The notes: generated by a model not told the origin, from the letters alone. A stretch of 64,000 nt of DNA from Bacillota bacterium (GCA_023434365.1 JAEYSV010000019.1:124001-188000), one strand, 5' to 3'. Counted from the stretch's first letter, positions 34,809-44,351 are shown. Program-made: numbers and translations.

Positions 34809-34874
34809 AAAACCGAATGACTCTACCTACTATGGTTTTTCCTGTTATCCATTGGCAGACAGTCATTCGGTTTT
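34809..34874. terminator. Bidirectional terminator overlapping the end of the amidohydrolase gene
   Basis: AAAACCGAATGACT (34809-34822) pairs perfectly with AGTCATTCGGTTTT (34861-34874). The right arm contains the last codons and stop of the minus-strand gene. Confidence 0.85.
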
Positions 34875-36020
34875 GTTTGGGAATATCTTGGTCCCTTCTT
34901 TGAAGGTTGCAAGTACTTTAATATCTTTGATTTCCTCTTGTTTGCAGGTTAGGGGATTCGCAGACAATAGTGTAAAATCAGCTAATTTTCCTGGTTTTAA
35001 CGTGCCTTTTAACTCTTCTTCAAAAATCTGATACGCAGCATTGAAAGTCACAGCCCGTAATGCTTCAAATGGGGTAAGAACTTGATGTAAACTTGTTTTT
35101 TTGCCGGAATACGATAACCCATTTACCATGTTATGCACACTATATAAGATATTGGGCATATCGGATAAAGTATCGTGATAAAATCCAAACGAAAGCCCGA
35201 GCTCCTGCGCAGTTTTTACAGGATTTGTATGACAAGATCTTCGCTGCCAACAAACGTAGTCCTCATGACTGGCATCTAGCAATAAATCTTCATCGAGACA
35301 AAATGTTGGCTGAATGCCATTTTTTTTCATCTTTCTTAATAATTCTTTTCTTAAATACGGGGTATGCATTATGTTAGGTCGAAGACCAATAGATACTGGA
35401 ACTGTTTTTTTCGCTTTTTCATAGATTGCAAGAAACTGTTCACAAGCTTCTTGGCAGTTACAATGGATATTCATCTGCCAGTATCGTTTTAAATAATACA
35501 AACACCTATGATAAAATATTGTTTTCTTCTCAGTCTTAAGAGTTGCTTCATCCAAATGAGCAATGAGTCCTCCAATTCGATAATGGTTATAGTAGGACGT
35601 ATCGGGAGAGTAATGCCCTGCTAATAATTCCTTCGCCATCTGATCTGTAACGTAAGAGACTACATCCAGTTTAAGTTCATATTGTTTGGAAGCATCGGTG
35701 AGTAAATGGTATGTCTCCTTCGTGGTATTCGCTTCAAGTATTGTTGTGATTCCATAAGAGGCATACTTATTCTGCGTGTTTAAAAACTCATTTTGGAGAG
35801 TTTCGTCAGAAGGAAGTGTAACATAGGCTGCGATAAAAGAAGGAATTAAGCATGACCCTTGCATATCTATCATTTCGCTGTCATCTTTTTTTAGTTTTAA
35901 GATATCTTTATTTGTACCGAGACGTTTAATGGTTCCATTTTCAACATAGATTGCCTCGTATTGTTCCATTTCATTTTCTAAAGGCAAAACGACACCATTG
36001 TATAGGATAAGAGTGATCAT
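34863..36020 (-). CDS. Amidohydrolase-family protein lacking the metal-binding HxH motif
   Basis: The 385-residue protein resembles the YtcJ/Amidohydro_3 group: an N-terminal beta-sandwich (GTIKRLGTNKDILKLK), a TIM-barrel region and the closing GTLKPGKLADFTLLSANPL strand. The normal motif PGFIDSHxHL reads PSFIAAYVTL here, so both metal-binding histidines are gone. The later GSDAP-type motif reads FGFYHDTLS. At 385 residues it is also well short of the usual 500-550. It is probably a non-hydrolytic or decayed member. The start follows GAGGAG by six bases on the minus strand. No frameshift is seen. Confidence 0.78.
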   Translation of the reverse strand: MITLILYNGVVLPLENEMEQYEAIYVENGTIKRLGTNKDILKLKKDDSEMIDMQGSCLIPSFIAAYVTLPSDETLQNEFLNTQNKYASYGITTILEANTTKETYHLLTDASKQYELKLDVVSYVTDQMAKELLAGHYSPDTSYYNHYRIGGLIAHLDEATLKTEKKTIFYHRCLYYLKRYWQMNIHCNCQEACEQFLAIYEKAKKTVPVSIGLRPNIMHTPYLRKELLRKMKKNGIQPTFCLDEDLLLDASHEDYVCWQRRSCHTNPVKTAQELGLSFGFYHDTLSDMPNILYSVHNMVNGLSYSGKKTSLHQVLTPFEALRAVTFNAAYQIFEEELKGTLKPGKLADFTLLSANPLTCKQEEIKDIKVLATFKEGTKIFPNKTE

Positions 36021-36218
36021 GGTATACTCCTCAATCAAATAGCATTCATCTTAATCGTTAATCCATTCCTACTAAGACAAATGCGTTGACAGTATTTTTT
36101 TACTCCGTTATAGTAGATAAATAGAGGTGTTCTAGGATTAAATAAGATTCTACTAATGTATCTAGGTTAAGAAACATATAGTATGATAAGAACACAATTA
36201 ACAGCATTCGGAGGAACG

Positions 36219-37091
36219 ATGGAAGTTTTTTTACTTATCTTATCGATAACAATACTATTATTACTATTATTTGGTTACGTCATGCACCACAATAATAAAA
36301 AATTCAATGTTACCTGTTATACTGTGGTGGATAGCACTATTCCAGAAGCTTTTGATGAGTATAAGCTGGTACTACTTACTGATTTGCATAATTACGTTTA
36401 TGGAAAAGAGAATTGCATACTGTTAAAAGCAATTGAAGATCAACAACCGGATGGAATTATGATTGCTGGTGATATGCTTGTTAAAAGTGATTCCCTTGAG
36501 TATCAGCTTGTTTTCGATTTGCTAACAAAACTTGCTGCATCTTATCCGATTTATTATGCCAATGGTAATCATGAAGCAAAATTAGAAGAACAGGAAGAAA
36601 CGAAACAAGCATATCGTAATCTTTACGAGAATCCGCTAAAGGAGTTGGGTGTGATTTTTCTTAAAAATAATGCAATCCGCCTACAAAAAGATTCTGATTC
36701 CATGGTAATCTATGGGCTTAATCTGGATGACTCCTTTTACCAAAAGTTTAAAAAATCTCCACTCGATAAAGAAGTCCTTAATCAGATGCTTGGCAAGGCA
36801 GGACCTGAGTATAGTATTTTACTTGCCCATAATCCAGTTTATTTTAAGGAATATGTCAAATGGGGGGCAAAATTAGTTCTTTCTGGACATGTACATGGAG
36901 GTCTTGTTAATATTCCTCTTCTGGGTGGAATCATGTCAACGCAGGGACATCTATTTCCTAAATACGATGCAGGGATGTTTGAAGAAGAGGATGCAACGTT
37001 ACTCCTTTCTAGAGGACTTGGCAATCATACGATTCATATACGTTTATTTAATCGGGCTGAGTTAGTTGTTGCAACCCTTAAGAGATACTAA
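36219..37091 (+). CDS. Membrane-anchored metallophosphoesterase, YkuE-like
   Basis: The 290-residue protein starts with a membrane anchor (about 2-20) followed by a calcineurin-like phosphoesterase domain. All metal-ligand motifs are present: D55-L-H57, GD (84-85), GNHE (116-119), LAHNP and SGHVHGG. Related YkuE proteins act on phospholipid or nucleotide phosphates at the cell surface; the substrate here is unknown. ATG at 36219 follows GGAGG and is favoured over an ATG 36 bases upstream. Confidence 0.87.
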   Translation: MEVFLLILSITILLLLLFGYVMHHNNKKFNVTCYTVVDSTIPEAFDEYKLVLLTDLHNYVYGKENCILLKAIEDQQPDGIMIAGDMLVKSDSLEYQLVFDLLTKLAASYPIYYANGNHEAKLEEQEETKQAYRNLYENPLKELGVIFLKNNAIRLQKDSDSMVIYGLNLDDSFYQKFKKSPLDKEVLNQMLGKAGPEYSILLAHNPVYFKEYVKWGAKLVLSGHVHGGLVNIPLLGGIMSTQGHLFPKYDAGMFEEEDATLLLSRGLGNHTIHIRLFNRAELVVATLKRY

Positions 37092-37207
37092 GATACAAAT
37101 TCTGCTTGCTAATTACTCAATAAATTAGTAGAATAAGTAAGTATGCAATTAGTAAGCAGTGCCTTTTTAGGTACCAAAATATATCGTAATAGAAAGTTTG
37201 GTGTACC

Positions 37208-37999
37208 ATGGGAATACCGGTAAAACTGGATGTTTTTGAGGGGCCCCTAGACCTCCTGCTACATCTGATAGATAAAAATAAAGTAAACATTTATGATATT
37301 CCAATAGTACTGATTACTGAGCAGTACATGGACTATATTAAGCATATGGAGCGTAAAGATTTAAACATTATGAGTGAGTTTTTAGTCATGGCTGCAACAC
37401 TCTTACATATTAAATCGAAAATGCTGCTTCCAAAGGAAGAGACTTCTGAGGAAGAAGTGGAAGATCCTAGAGCAGAACTAGTCGAGCGTTTACTTGAGTA
37501 TAAAATGTATAAATATATGTCCTACCAATTAAAAGACCGACAGTTTGACGCTTCTAAGATGATATTCAAAGAATCGTCCATTCCAAATGAAATTAAAGGA
37601 TATAGAGAAGAAATCAGTGTGGATCAGATTTTGGCTAATCTGACGTTAGCAAAGCTTAATGCGATTTTTGAATCCGTAATGAAACGACAAGTTGATAAGG
37701 TGGACCAAATCCGAAGCAAATTCGGTGAGATTGAAAAAGAAGTGGTCAACTTAGAAGATAAACTTGTCTTTATTGAGCAATATGGCAGGACACACAGGAC
37801 CTTTCTCTTTCGTAAGCTGTTAGAAAGTCAGACCTCCAAAATGGAGATCATAGTTATTTTCTTAGGCGTATTAGAATTAATGAAGATTGGAAAGCTCATT
37901 ATCAGTCAGGAGAATGTTTTTGATGATATCTTCATCACCTATCGTAACGACGTGGCAGAAGAAGAAGCAGCTGCAACAGTCGAAACGAATTATAACTAA
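37208..37999 (+). CDS. scpA: Segregation and condensation protein A
   Basis: ScpA is the kleisin that links SMC heads (SMC is at 8.8 kb). The 263-residue protein opens with VKLDVFEGPLDLLLHLIDKNKVNIYDIPI, the kleisin signature, and has a C-terminal winged-helix half. ATG at 37208. scpB follows after 14 bases. Confidence 0.95.
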   Translation: MGIPVKLDVFEGPLDLLLHLIDKNKVNIYDIPIVLITEQYMDYIKHMERKDLNIMSEFLVMAATLLHIKSKMLLPKEETSEEEVEDPRAELVERLLEYKMYKYMSYQLKDRQFDASKMIFKESSIPNEIKGYREEISVDQILANLTLAKLNAIFESVMKRQVDKVDQIRSKFGEIEKEVVNLEDKLVFIEQYGRTHRTFLFRKLLESQTSKMEIIVIFLGVLELMKIGKLIISQENVFDDIFITYRNDVAEEEAAATVETNYN

Positions 38000-38013
38000 A
38001 GGGGAGACGCGAT

Positions 38014-38583
38014 TTGGAACTTAATTCTATCAAAGCACGTATCGAGGCTATACTTTTTACAATGGGGGAATCAGTTGAACTTGTTCGTATTGCAGGAGCG
38101 ATTGAACATGATGAAGAAACAACCAAAAGAATAATTCATTCCATGATGGATGAGTATGCAAAAGAAGAGCATGGAATTCAGATTATTGAACTTAATGGTG
38201 CTTATCAGCTCTGCACAAAAGAAGCGATGTATGAGACGCTGATCAAACTTACCCATATTCCCAAAAAGCATGTCCTCACTGAAGTTATGCTTGAAACGCT
38301 TTCCATTATTGCTTACAAGCAACCTATCACACGTGCGGAAATTGAAGCAATTCGTGGAGTCAAATGTGACCACGCTGTCAATAAACTTATTGAGTATAAC
38401 CTAGTTTGTGAAGTTGGCAGACTGGATGCACCTGGCAGACCAATTATGTTTGGTACTACCGAGGAGTTTTTAAGGAACTTTGGCATCAAATCTATTGAGG
38501 ATTTACCTATCTTGAATCAAGAAAAAATTAATGACTTCAAAACTGAGGCCGAGGAAGAAGTTCAGCTCAAACTGGATATTTAG
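38014..38583 (+). CDS. scpB: Segregation and condensation protein B
   Basis: ScpB dimers bind ScpA and complete the condensin. The 189-residue product contains two winged helices with the conserved LSIIAYKQPITRAEIEAIRGV and GRLDAPGRPIMFGTTEEFLRNFG stretches. TTG at 38014 is used, with AGGGGAG about nine bases upstream. Palindrome copy E starts nine bases past the stop. Confidence 0.95.
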   Translation: MELNSIKARIEAILFTMGESVELVRIAGAIEHDEETTKRIIHSMMDEYAKEEHGIQIIELNGAYQLCTKEAMYETLIKLTHIPKKHVLTEVMLETLSIIAYKQPITRAEIEAIRGVKCDHAVNKLIEYNLVCEVGRLDAPGRPIMFGTTEEFLRNFGIKSIEDLPILNQEKINDFKTEAEEEVQLKLDI

Positions 38584-38592
38584 CTGGTACGG

Positions 38593-38918
38593 AAAACTAT
38601 GTTTCCTATTGTTATGAAGTTTGCATGTGTGTAAATTGGCGTTTTATACTGTTGATTTGTCAATTTGCTCATTATAGTTGTAGAAAGCAATATAAAACAT
38701 ATTATATACGCAACGCGCTCTCGCTCGGATGACGTCGTAGCGGTACGTAAGGTCACAAAATACGTGACCTAAGTGCCGACGACGTCATAACGGTTGCGTA
38801 TTATAATATGTTTCATATTTGCTTTTTTTTTCTTTTAGGTGAGCAAATTGACAAATTTGGAGTTTCTCTCGCCAATTTACACAGTTTTTAGTCTTCGATC
38901 AATAGGAAACATAGTTTT
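38593..38918 (+). repeat. Long nested palindromic element, copy E (extended arms)
   Basis: The largest copy, 326 bp. Its outer arms AAAACTATGTTTCCTATT (38593-38610) and AATAGGAAACATAGTTTT (38901-38918) pair 18 of 18. Inside are GTGTAAATTGGC with GCCAATTTACAC, then TTTGTCAATTTGCTCA with TGAGCAAATTGACAAA, then the common core. The apical stem is GGTCAC:GTGACC. The GGTAC arm faces GTGCC, a G-T wobble between the GGTAC:GTACC and GGCAC:GTGCC forms of other copies. It abuts scpB without a separate terminator, so its outer stem may serve that role. Confidence 0.9.
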
Positions 38919-38931
38919 TATACTGTGGGTA

Positions 38932-39063
38932 AGCGTTGCGAAGTACTATATGTTTCATCGTGCTTGAGATATCATTCTTGAGGTGCAAATTGGCGTGTTT
39001 TGATCGTGATTTATCAATTTGCTCAATGTACTTAAAATATGACTCTTGAGGTACAAATTGACG
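38932..39063 (+). repeat. Decayed fragments of the palindromic element next to copy E
   Basis: GCGTTGCG...ATATGTTTCAT...GCTTGAG...GAGGTGCAAATTGGCG (38932-38995) is a diverged right half of the element. A further fragment, TATCAATTTGCTCAA...TTGAGGTACAAATTGACG (about 39011-39063), forms a small hairpin of its own. These look like truncated extra copies. Confidence 0.6.
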
Positions 39064-39510
39064 TTGTTTTAGTTTTCGGGGGAGTGTTGTATTGAAGTAA
39101 GTTCTCTTTGATTTAATCTGTATTATGATCTAGTTTGTCTTATGTTTTATGATCTAGTTTGTTACCTGTTTAGTCTGTTAAATGTTTCAGTTTGTTATCT
39201 GTGTTAGTCTTCTGTATGTTTTGTTTTATTGTTGAAGGCTTTTTTCGGTGTTTCTTTTTTTCGCTGTATTTCTTTGCTGGGGATTGATATATTGAGATAT
39301 TAATTCTGTCTTTGTTCGTTATTTTCTGAAGTGAAGCGTCTTTAAAGATATCCTTAATACTTTTTGTTTAGTTTGAACGAAGACCTATCAAGTACCACTG
39401 ATTTAGATGCTGCGATTATTTGTGGTCATTCTTTATTGTTTTCATATTTTCTGGCTTGTTGGAGATACTAAAAGCGATTATTAGTCGACATCGACAAGGA
39501 GGGTGAATGA
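39064..39510. other. Gene-free T-rich stretch before gerKA
   Basis: About 447 bases are strongly T-rich on the plus strand, with loosely repeated TTTGTT/GTTTAGTCTGTT words and a near-exact direct repeat TTATGATCTAGTTTGT (about 39123 and 39148). No frame is supported. A forespore (sigma-G) promoter for the germination genes is expected near its end, but I could not place one with confidence. Confidence 0.5.
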
Positions 39511-41049
39511 ATGAAGCAGCAAAGAGGCGACTTTTCTCAGGGTATTCAGGAAGTATCGAGTGTTTTATCAGAAAACATTGTATTGATGGAAACCTTGTTT
39601 AAAGACTGTGCAGATGTTGTGAAGCGTCGGTTTGAAGTAGGTGGGTTACACAAGGTCAGTATTTACTTTATATATATCGACAATATGATTAACAAGGAGT
39701 TAGTTGAAGAAGATACGCTCAAATATCTTCTTTATAAAATGGAGGAACTACCAGAGCAGGACAAGTTTGATTATATTAAAAATAAGGGGATTCGCTCTGC
39801 AGATACCGCTGAGCTTAAAGATCTTGATGAAATTATTGGTGCGCTTGTTAGTGGCGATACCATTATCTTTATTGATGGATATGCAAAGGCATTAAAGATT
39901 TCTAACCGTGGAATGGCCAATCGTGGTGTTCCTAAGGTAGACAATGAAGTTACGGTGCGTGGTTCCAAAGAAGCCTTTAGTGAAGCGCTCTTTATCAATC
40001 GAGTATTACTTAGAAAACGAATTAAGGACCCGAGATTCAAGATCAAACAGCTGAAAATCGGAACCAGAACGAAGACGGATGTTGCCATTTGCTATATTGA
40101 AGATATTGCAAAACCCGAAATCTTACATGATTTAGAAGCCAGGTTAAAGGATTTTGAAGTTGATGGAATATTTGACAGTGGCGGACTAGAACAATTAACT
40201 GAGCGAAACCATTATTCGCCGTTTCCAGAGTTTCAGTCTACCGAGCGTCCGGATAAAGCCGCTTCGGCGATGGCCGAAGGGCGCATTGTTGTGATAGTTG
40301 ATAATTCTCCGATGGTATTGCTGTTACCAACTACATTAAATACATTTTATCACGCTAGTGAGGATTCCTATAATCAATGGGAGGTTGCAACCTTTTCTAG
40401 AATATTACGTTTTATTGCCTCGTTCTTAGCAGTTGCCTTACCGGGTCTCTATATTGCAGTTGTTAATTTTCAACCGGAGGTATTAAGCTCCTCGTTAAGT
40501 CTTTATTTTGCAGCTTCCAGAGAAAACATCCCTTTTTCAATTCTAGTTGAAATATTTATTATCGAGATATCATTCGAATTCTTATTGGAAGCCGGTATTA
40601 GGCTGCCGGGTCCAATGGGTAACACAATCGGTATCGTAGGTGGTTTGATTGTTGGAGATGCGGCCGTTAATGCGAATTTAGCCAGTCCGATGGTTGTCAT
40701 TATTGTTGCCTTAACCGCCATTAGTGCCTTTGCGATTCCAAGCCAGGAATTTACCACAGCCTTTCGCTTGATACGGTACATTATTATTATAGCAAGTGCT
40801 TTCCTTGGTATGTTTGGCTTTATATTAAGTGTATTGCTTGTATTTATCCACTTAGGAGGATTAACAAGCTTTGGTACTCCTTATCTATTACCATTTGTAG
40901 CGACTGGAATTAGTGAGGGCAATGAAGGTAAGGATGCCATTATCAAAGCACCAATCACGGAGATGGACAAGCGTCCTACCTTTGCAAATGCGAATCAGCG
41001 AACTAGGCTGCGTTTTAATCGTGAAAGACGAAATAATTCAAAACTATGA
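39511..41049 (+). CDS. gerKA: Spore germinant receptor A subunit (GerA/GerKA family)
   Basis: GerA-family A subunits sit in the spore inner membrane and help sense nutrients. The 512-residue protein has a soluble N-terminal half (residues 1 to about 285) with the GDTIIFIDG and EVTVRGSKEAFSEALF(I)NRVLLRKR(I)KDPRFK motifs. Five or so membrane segments follow, with RFIASFLAVALPGLYIAVVNFQPE and RLPGPMGNTIGIVGGLIVGDAAV, all hallmark sequences. A charged tail ends the protein. ATG at 39511 follows AAGGAGGGTGA. The permease-lipoprotein gene begins 21 bases later. Confidence 0.95.
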   Translation: MKQQRGDFSQGIQEVSSVLSENIVLMETLFKDCADVVKRRFEVGGLHKVSIYFIYIDNMINKELVEEDTLKYLLYKMEELPEQDKFDYIKNKGIRSADTAELKDLDEIIGALVSGDTIIFIDGYAKALKISNRGMANRGVPKVDNEVTVRGSKEAFSEALFINRVLLRKRIKDPRFKIKQLKIGTRTKTDVAICYIEDIAKPEILHDLEARLKDFEVDGIFDSGGLEQLTERNHYSPFPEFQSTERPDKAASAMAEGRIVVIVDNSPMVLLLPTTLNTFYHASEDSYNQWEVATFSRILRFIASFLAVALPGLYIAVVNFQPEVLSSSLSLYFAASRENIPFSILVEIFIIEISFEFLLEAGIRLPGPMGNTIGIVGGLIVGDAAVNANLASPMVVIIVALTAISAFAIPSQEFTTAFRLIRYIIIIASAFLGMFGFILSVLLVFIHLGGLTSFGTPYLLPFVATGISEGNEGKDAIIKAPITEMDKRPTFANANQRTRLRFNRERRNNSKL

Positions 41050-41070
41050 CTTACGAATAAAGGTGAAATT

Positions 41071-43359
41071 ATGTTTGTAAATAATAAAATGATTTCTTTA
41101 AGACAGTGGAAACGGCTAATTGTGTTAAATATGTTCAGCATTATGTTGCTTGTGATTCCGTATGCTACGGTTTCGGAAGTTTCGCATGATGGAATACCTG
41201 CCCTGCTGATTGGCTTTATCATATGTAGCATTTATTATATCATACTAACGAGGTTAGTTTCTGCGATGCCCACCTCGTATCCGGCGTATCTTACGAAATA
41301 TCTTGGAAAATGGATTGCTGGATTCATTTTGTTGTTCTACATTACAAAATACTTGTTTTGCGGAATCTTCGTACTACGCATATTTTCAGAGGTAATAAGA
41401 AGTACGCTGTTACCAGACCGTAGCCGGTTATTGGTAATCAGTTGCTTCGTCTTAGTCAGTGCCTACGCCGCAATGAAAGGTCTTGAGGTTGGAGCGAGGG
41501 TTTGTGAGATTCTTTATTTTATTATCCTGGCTCCAATCCTGATAATGTTAGTCACTGGCCTTCGAAACATTGATCTGGCCAATCTTACACCACTTTTTGT
41601 AAGTGGTCTCGTTCAGCCAGTCAGAGCCGGATACATTATTTTTCTACTATGTAGTTATGTGGAATTTATTGTTTTCATCAGACCATATATCAAGTTAAAT
41701 CATGCGCAATCGAAAGGATTGTCTAAGGAACAGATTGCTAAAAAACTGCATCGAAAGACGGTTAATTACGGATTGCAGGGAATTGGTATCACATTTATTA
41801 TCAGTATTTTAATATTTGTCTTAACGATTGGGATGGTAAGTGCGAGTGGAGCAAAAGATTCACTTTGGTCGAGTGTTTCCATTATGCAAATATTAAAGTT
41901 CCCTGGAAGTTTGCTAAATCGCCAGGATTCTATTATTCTTTCCTTCTGGTTATTAAGTACTTTTTCACTCCTAGGTGGAATCATTTTGTGTGTATCAAGA
42001 TTAGGAGCTATTCTATATCAGAGTAAAATGACCAATTGCTATATTCCAATTGTTGTTATCATTCTCATTCTTGGTTCCGCAGTACCAGTGAATCTGGAGG
42101 AGTTTTATATCTATTATATTTGGTATATGGGCATTATCGGAGTTCCGGTCTCTTTAGTCCTGCCTATACTTGCATTAATCATTGGTAAAATTCGAGGCAG
42201 TGGAGAACCGACTAAGAGTCGCGAACAGGGGCCACGTAAATTAGCAACAAAACCAGGAATATTCTTATTCTTTGTCATCGGTTCTTTGTTTCTCACAGGA
42301 TGTAGCAATGAAGTGGAGGTAGAAGACCGTGATTTCGTACAGGCAATTGGCCTGGACTACGATAACGGCTCCCTTAAGACAACTTTAGTCTTTCCTGACT
42401 TAAAGAAGCTTAGCAAGGATGGAGGAGAAACGAACAAAGAATTACTCGTAAAAGAATATACCGGCAATAATTTTTATGAGATTGAAGAAAATTATAAACT
42501 CAGTGCCTCTAAGAAGCTTGATTTTAGCCACTTGCAAGCGGTGATTATAGATAGTGAGTTTCTAAAGCAACCAAATATGCTCTCTGATTTTATTAAGTAT
42601 GTGGAGCAAAACTACAAAATATCGAAAAATACGTATGTTCTTGTCAGCCTGTCCTCCATTGCGGATATCATGGAATACAATGAAAAGGTGGGAGGGAACA
42701 TTGGTGAATACCTTGTTCGGCTATACAATAACAACATCGTGAAAAGCGAAAAGGATATCGTATATCTTGGCGATTTGATCAATGAAAAAAACAGTGATGA
42801 TTTATCGGTTACCATCCCCGTTTTACAGATTATTGAGGAGCAATTAATGATAGAAGGTGCTGTTTTAGTGGAAGATAGTATGTACCGAACTCATTTTGAT
42901 GGTTCTCAAATGATCTATTATGACATGTTAAGTGGGTACGGAGAAAATGCTCGAATTATTATTAATTCACCCGATAATCAACAGGAGGATATTATCGTTC
43001 GACTTGGTCAATTAAATCAAAACTCAGAAATCATAATGGAAAACGGTAAACCTGTTTTTCGGTTTATTCTACGGTCCCAATGTATTGTTGAAAAAGGTGC
43101 TGGGGATACGAACCCAACTGATGCTGACGCTTCTCGGTTGATTACGGAGAGGATAATTAGTACGGTAAATAATTATATGAAAGAACAAATCGTATCGCAG
43201 TTTAATGAGTTTTGTAAAAAGCAAAAAACAGACTATTTGAATCTGCTACGATTATCCAGATACAAAAACCGCAAAGTATTTCAGTCTTATCAGTCAAAAC
43301 CGGAGCAATTCATTGAAGACCTTCGTATGGAATGTATTGTCGACGTAAAAGTATATTAA
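41071..43359 (+). CDS. gerKB-gerKC: Fused spore germinant receptor B and C subunits
   Basis: Germinant receptors normally have a B subunit (about 365 residues, amino-acid-permease fold, ten membrane helices) and a separate C lipoprotein. Here one uninterrupted 762-residue frame carries both. Residues 1 to about 375 are GerB. Residues 395-410 form a hydrophobic segment ending in a lipobox, LTG-C411. Residues 411-762 are a Ger(x)C domain (VEDRDFVQAIGLDYDNG, SHLQAVIIDSEFL, a C-terminal EQIVSQFNEFCKKQKTD region). No in-frame ATG, GTG or TTG with a ribosome site exists in the linker before the lipobox, so a separate C start is not evident. Processing at C411 could still split the product. ATG at 41071. 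Confidence 0.92.
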   Translation: MFVNNKMISLRQWKRLIVLNMFSIMLLVIPYATVSEVSHDGIPALLIGFIICSIYYIILTRLVSAMPTSYPAYLTKYLGKWIAGFILLFYITKYLFCGIFVLRIFSEVIRSTLLPDRSRLLVISCFVLVSAYAAMKGLEVGARVCEILYFIILAPILIMLVTGLRNIDLANLTPLFVSGLVQPVRAGYIIFLLCSYVEFIVFIRPYIKLNHAQSKGLSKEQIAKKLHRKTVNYGLQGIGITFIISILIFVLTIGMVSASGAKDSLWSSVSIMQILKFPGSLLNRQDSIILSFWLLSTFSLLGGIILCVSRLGAILYQSKMTNCYIPIVVIILILGSAVPVNLEEFYIYYIWYMGIIGVPVSLVLPILALIIGKIRGSGEPTKSREQGPRKLATKPGIFLFFVIGSLFLTGCSNEVEVEDRDFVQAIGLDYDNGSLKTTLVFPDLKKLSKDGGETNKELLVKEYTGNNFYEIEENYKLSASKKLDFSHLQAVIIDSEFLKQPNMLSDFIKYVEQNYKISKNTYVLVSLSSIADIMEYNEKVGGNIGEYLVRLYNNNIVKSEKDIVYLGDLINEKNSDDLSVTIPVLQIIEEQLMIEGAVLVEDSMYRTHFDGSQMIYYDMLSGYGENARIIINSPDNQQEDIIVRLGQLNQNSEIIMENGKPVFRFILRSQCIVEKGAGDTNPTDADASRLITERIISTVNNYMKEQIVSQFNEFCKKQKTDYLNLLRLSRYKNRKVFQSYQSKPEQFIEDLRMECIVDVKVY

Positions 43360-43376
43360 GAGGCAGAGAATTAAAG

Positions 43377-43412
43377 TCTGGCTCCTGTTTAAGAGGCAGG
43401 AGCCAGATTGTT
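43377..43412 (+). terminator. Intrinsic terminator of the ger operon
   Basis: TCTGGCTCCTG (43377-43387) pairs perfectly with CAGGAGCCAGA (43397-43407), followed by TTGTTATGTT. The T tract is modest. Confidence 0.75.
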
Positions 43413-43500
43413 ATGTTAGGCAATAAAAGGAAGATGCGATTTCCAACAAACTATGATAAAATAATGAGATAACATTCACAGTACGATTAAAGGAGAAAGT

Positions 43501-44205
43501 ATGAAAACATTACGGATATTGCAACCTTTTCTAATCAGTATGGGGTCATTACTTCTGATTAGCGGTTGTCAAGCGCAAACAACCAATACAAGTCAGTCGC
43601 AGTCCACGCCTAGTCAAACCATGCAGCCAACTTCTACGAGTAGTTCCAACGAGTCCAAGAATCCATCTGATACAGTTGGTGAACCTGCTGAGAGTAGTGG
43701 CACTATGAATAAGGAGCAATCCAAAGAGTTGTTTGATGGTGACATTACGAATGATGGAGTGCAGGAACATTTTGTTCTGGATGAATCGCTCTATGAATCT
43801 GAGGGAACAGTGACGCTTTCTGTTGTGAATGACGAAGGACGTATAATTTGGAAGGAAGAATTCAATACAGCACATGCTGGGTGGAATAGTATCTATTATG
43901 GAACTATGGAGGGACAGAACTTTTTTGTTCGATACCAGCCAAGCATGTACTATGGCGAAGCCAATTTTTATTATAAAGTGTTTTCTCTTGATGAACAGGG
44001 CAATGAACTTATGATTTATTCAGATAATATTAGCTTTACTGTAGAGGATGCTATGAATAATAGTTATCTTCCGACCTTTGTAGAAGAGCTTAATCGCTAT
44101 CTATCAAACTGTATCTTACTTGTCAGTACCGAAGAGGGTGAACTTGTTTATAGTACAAAGGATGCTCCGGTAAAAAGAGTAGAAGAGCTTAGTTTTTTAA
44201 ATTAA
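43501..44205 (+). CDS. Lipoprotein of unknown function
   Basis: The 234-residue product has a lipoprotein signal ending LISGC (C23), then a Ser/Thr/Gln-rich linker to about residue 70, typical of surface lipoproteins in Gram-positives. The rest holds a DITNDGVQEHFVLD segment, like the calcium loops of VCBS/FG-GAP proteins, and a mixed alpha/beta remainder with many aromatic residues. I do not recognise the family. ATG at 43501 follows AAAGGAG. It is isolated from its neighbours. Confidence 0.75.
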   Translation: MKTLRILQPFLISMGSLLLISGCQAQTTNTSQSQSTPSQTMQPTSTSSSNESKNPSDTVGEPAESSGTMNKEQSKELFDGDITNDGVQEHFVLDESLYESEGTVTLSVVNDEGRIIWKEEFNTAHAGWNSIYYGTMEGQNFFVRYQPSMYYGEANFYYKVFSLDEQGNELMIYSDNISFTVEDAMNNSYLPTFVEELNRYLSNCILLVSTEEGELVYSTKDAPVKRVEELSFLN

Positions 44206-44351
44206 ACCAAGTATTTGAATTAGGCTACACTCCTTGATGGGGTCAAGCAATTATTCGCTTTCGATGATAGGATGAATTCAAAGTCATGTCTGTCCCCTTT
44301 GTGGCATACAATGAATTAATGAAGATGTGATTCAAACTAAAGGGGAATGTT

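Noticed and set aside
39120..39170. Direct repeat TTATGATCTAGTTTGT as an attachment site
   Set aside because: The two copies are only about 25 bases apart with no integrase gene nearby, which fits local slippage in T-rich DNA better.
42190..42310. The GerB-GerC fusion as an unrecognised frameshift or missed start
   Set aside because: Frame and codon pattern run smoothly through the junction, and no usable start codon with a ribosome site lies before the lipobox. It remains a testable alternative but is not favoured.
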